From the NCBI GenBank assembly GCA_049609225.1, contig JBMYYH010000071.1:1-15778 (forward strand): DNA of 15,778 nucleotides, in the 5' to 3' direction. This stretch comes from GCA-2746235 sp049609225 (lineage in GTDB: Bacteria; Planctomycetota; UBA1135). The notes beneath the pieces are model-generated. The model had not been told where the DNA came from, searched no databases, and saw nothing but the letters and a program-made list of their open reading frames with translations. The position numbers and the translations under genes were made by a program. Below, piece after piece: positions 15,292-15,778 of the stretch (positions are counted from its first letter, which is position 1; every line of letters starts with the position of its first letter).

Positions 15292-15778
15292 TTAGGCCGA
15301 CGCCAAGGAAGCCGCCACATCCTGTGCGGCATATCCTTCCTTCAGTGCCGTGCGCACTTTCGCGATCGCCTGCTCCAAGTCGACGCCTTCGCCGAAGCTC
15401 GCGCCCGCTGCACGCGCATGCCCACCACCACCGATGGTGCGCGCGACCTTATTCACATCGAGGAAACGCTTGCTGCGGAAACTCACCTTGACGCGACCAC
15501 CTTCCCTTTCCGTCAGGAATCCGACGCCTTCCACCTGTGCCACGGCGCGCAGGATATCCAGCACCTCATCGCTGTCTTCCAAGGCACCGCCCAACTCCTT
15601 GAGACGTGCATCGGCCACCCATGCGACGGCAAGATGTCCGTCGGCGTGATACTCGAGGTTTTCGAGTGCGGCCCGAATGCCGATCGGCCGCCCCACTTCC
15701 ACCTGCTGATACACCGCATCGTAAAGACGCTCCGTATCCACGCCGCGCTCCACCAACTTGGCGGCGGCGGCCCAGGCA
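15292..15778 (-). CDS. DHH/DHHA1 phosphoesterase, NrnA-like (C-terminal part, cut by window edge)
   Basis: The last 161 or so residues of a protein whose N-terminus lies beyond the right edge; the frame is open to the last base, reading AWAAAAKLVERGVDTERLY. The DHHA1 nucleic-acid-binding motif GGGGHARAAGASF is clear, preceded by VKVSFRSKRFLDVNKVA and the strand HLAVAWV. This arrangement fits NrnA-type enzymes, which degrade short oligoribonucleotides and often dephosphorylate pAp. The DHH catalytic half that would separate NrnA from RecJ-like or other DHH proteins is not visible, so I give no symbol. The stop lies four bases from the convergent proline dehydrogenase stop. Confidence 0.85.
   Translation of the reverse strand, partial: AWAAAAKLVERGVDTERLYDAVYQQVEVGRPIGIRAALENLEYHADGHLAVAWVADARLKELGGALEDSDEVLDILRAVAQVEGVGFLTEREGGRVKVSFRSKRFLDVNKVARTIGGGGHARAAGASFGEGVDLEQAIAKVRTALKEGYAAQDVAASLASA

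Noticed and set aside
1..15778. tRNA, rRNA, CRISPR array, insertion sequence, toxin-antitoxin or defence genes
   Set aside because: No repeat-spacer arrays, inverted terminal repeats, transposase motifs or RNA-gene patterns were seen on reading both strands. The few intergenic spaces are too short for most of these.

Overview
The window is GC-rich bacterial chromosome, tightly packed with protein genes: 13 CDS plus one cut by the right edge, no RNA genes, no mobile elements and no CRISPR. Coding is on both strands and no gene-free gap exceeds about 140 bp. I cannot name the organism. The GC-rich codon use, the lipoproteins, the sulfatase-fold protein and mixed ATG/GTG/TTG starts would fit Planctomycetota, Deinococcota or a related free-living lineage, but this is a guess. 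The clearest lineage clue is initiation. Four of the six genes that head a divergent pair have a TANNNT box exactly six bases before the start codon, as in leaderless mRNAs. Only one gene (dppC) has a good Shine-Dalgarno sequence.

Layout: (1) 37-5839 is a peptide/nickel-type ABC importer. A lipoprotein binding protein and two permeases (ATGA-overlapped) run rightwards. A single polypeptide carrying both ATPases runs leftwards and is translationally coupled to a HAD hydrolase. Both arms start in one 61-bp divergent promoter region. (2) 5812-7325 (minus) is an operon of coaD (coenzyme A synthesis), ridA (enamine/imine deaminase) and an NT5C-type 5'-nucleotidase-like HAD protein. (3) 7390-11133 (plus) is a DNA-uptake pair: a full-length ComEC/Rec2 channel followed closely by the ComM/YifB AAA+ helicase. 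(4) 11009-14230 (minus) pairs a sulfatase-fold lipoprotein, whose nucleophile position holds Thr instead of Cys/Ser, with a GT-C-like polytopic membrane protein; an envelope role is plausible. (5) 14370-15287 (plus) is a monofunctional proline dehydrogenase, and 15292-15778 (minus) is the C-terminal part of an NrnA-like DHH/DHHA1 phosphoesterase.

Convergent genes meet with no room for terminators: dppC and the nucleotidase overlap by 28 bp, comM and the GT-C-like gene by 125 bp, and the proline dehydrogenase and nrnA stop 4 bp apart. No obviously new defence or mobile system is visible. The points most worth following up are the leaderless signature, the comEC-comM linkage, the long tail-to-tail overlap, and the Thr-type sulfatase-fold lipoprotein with its membrane partner.
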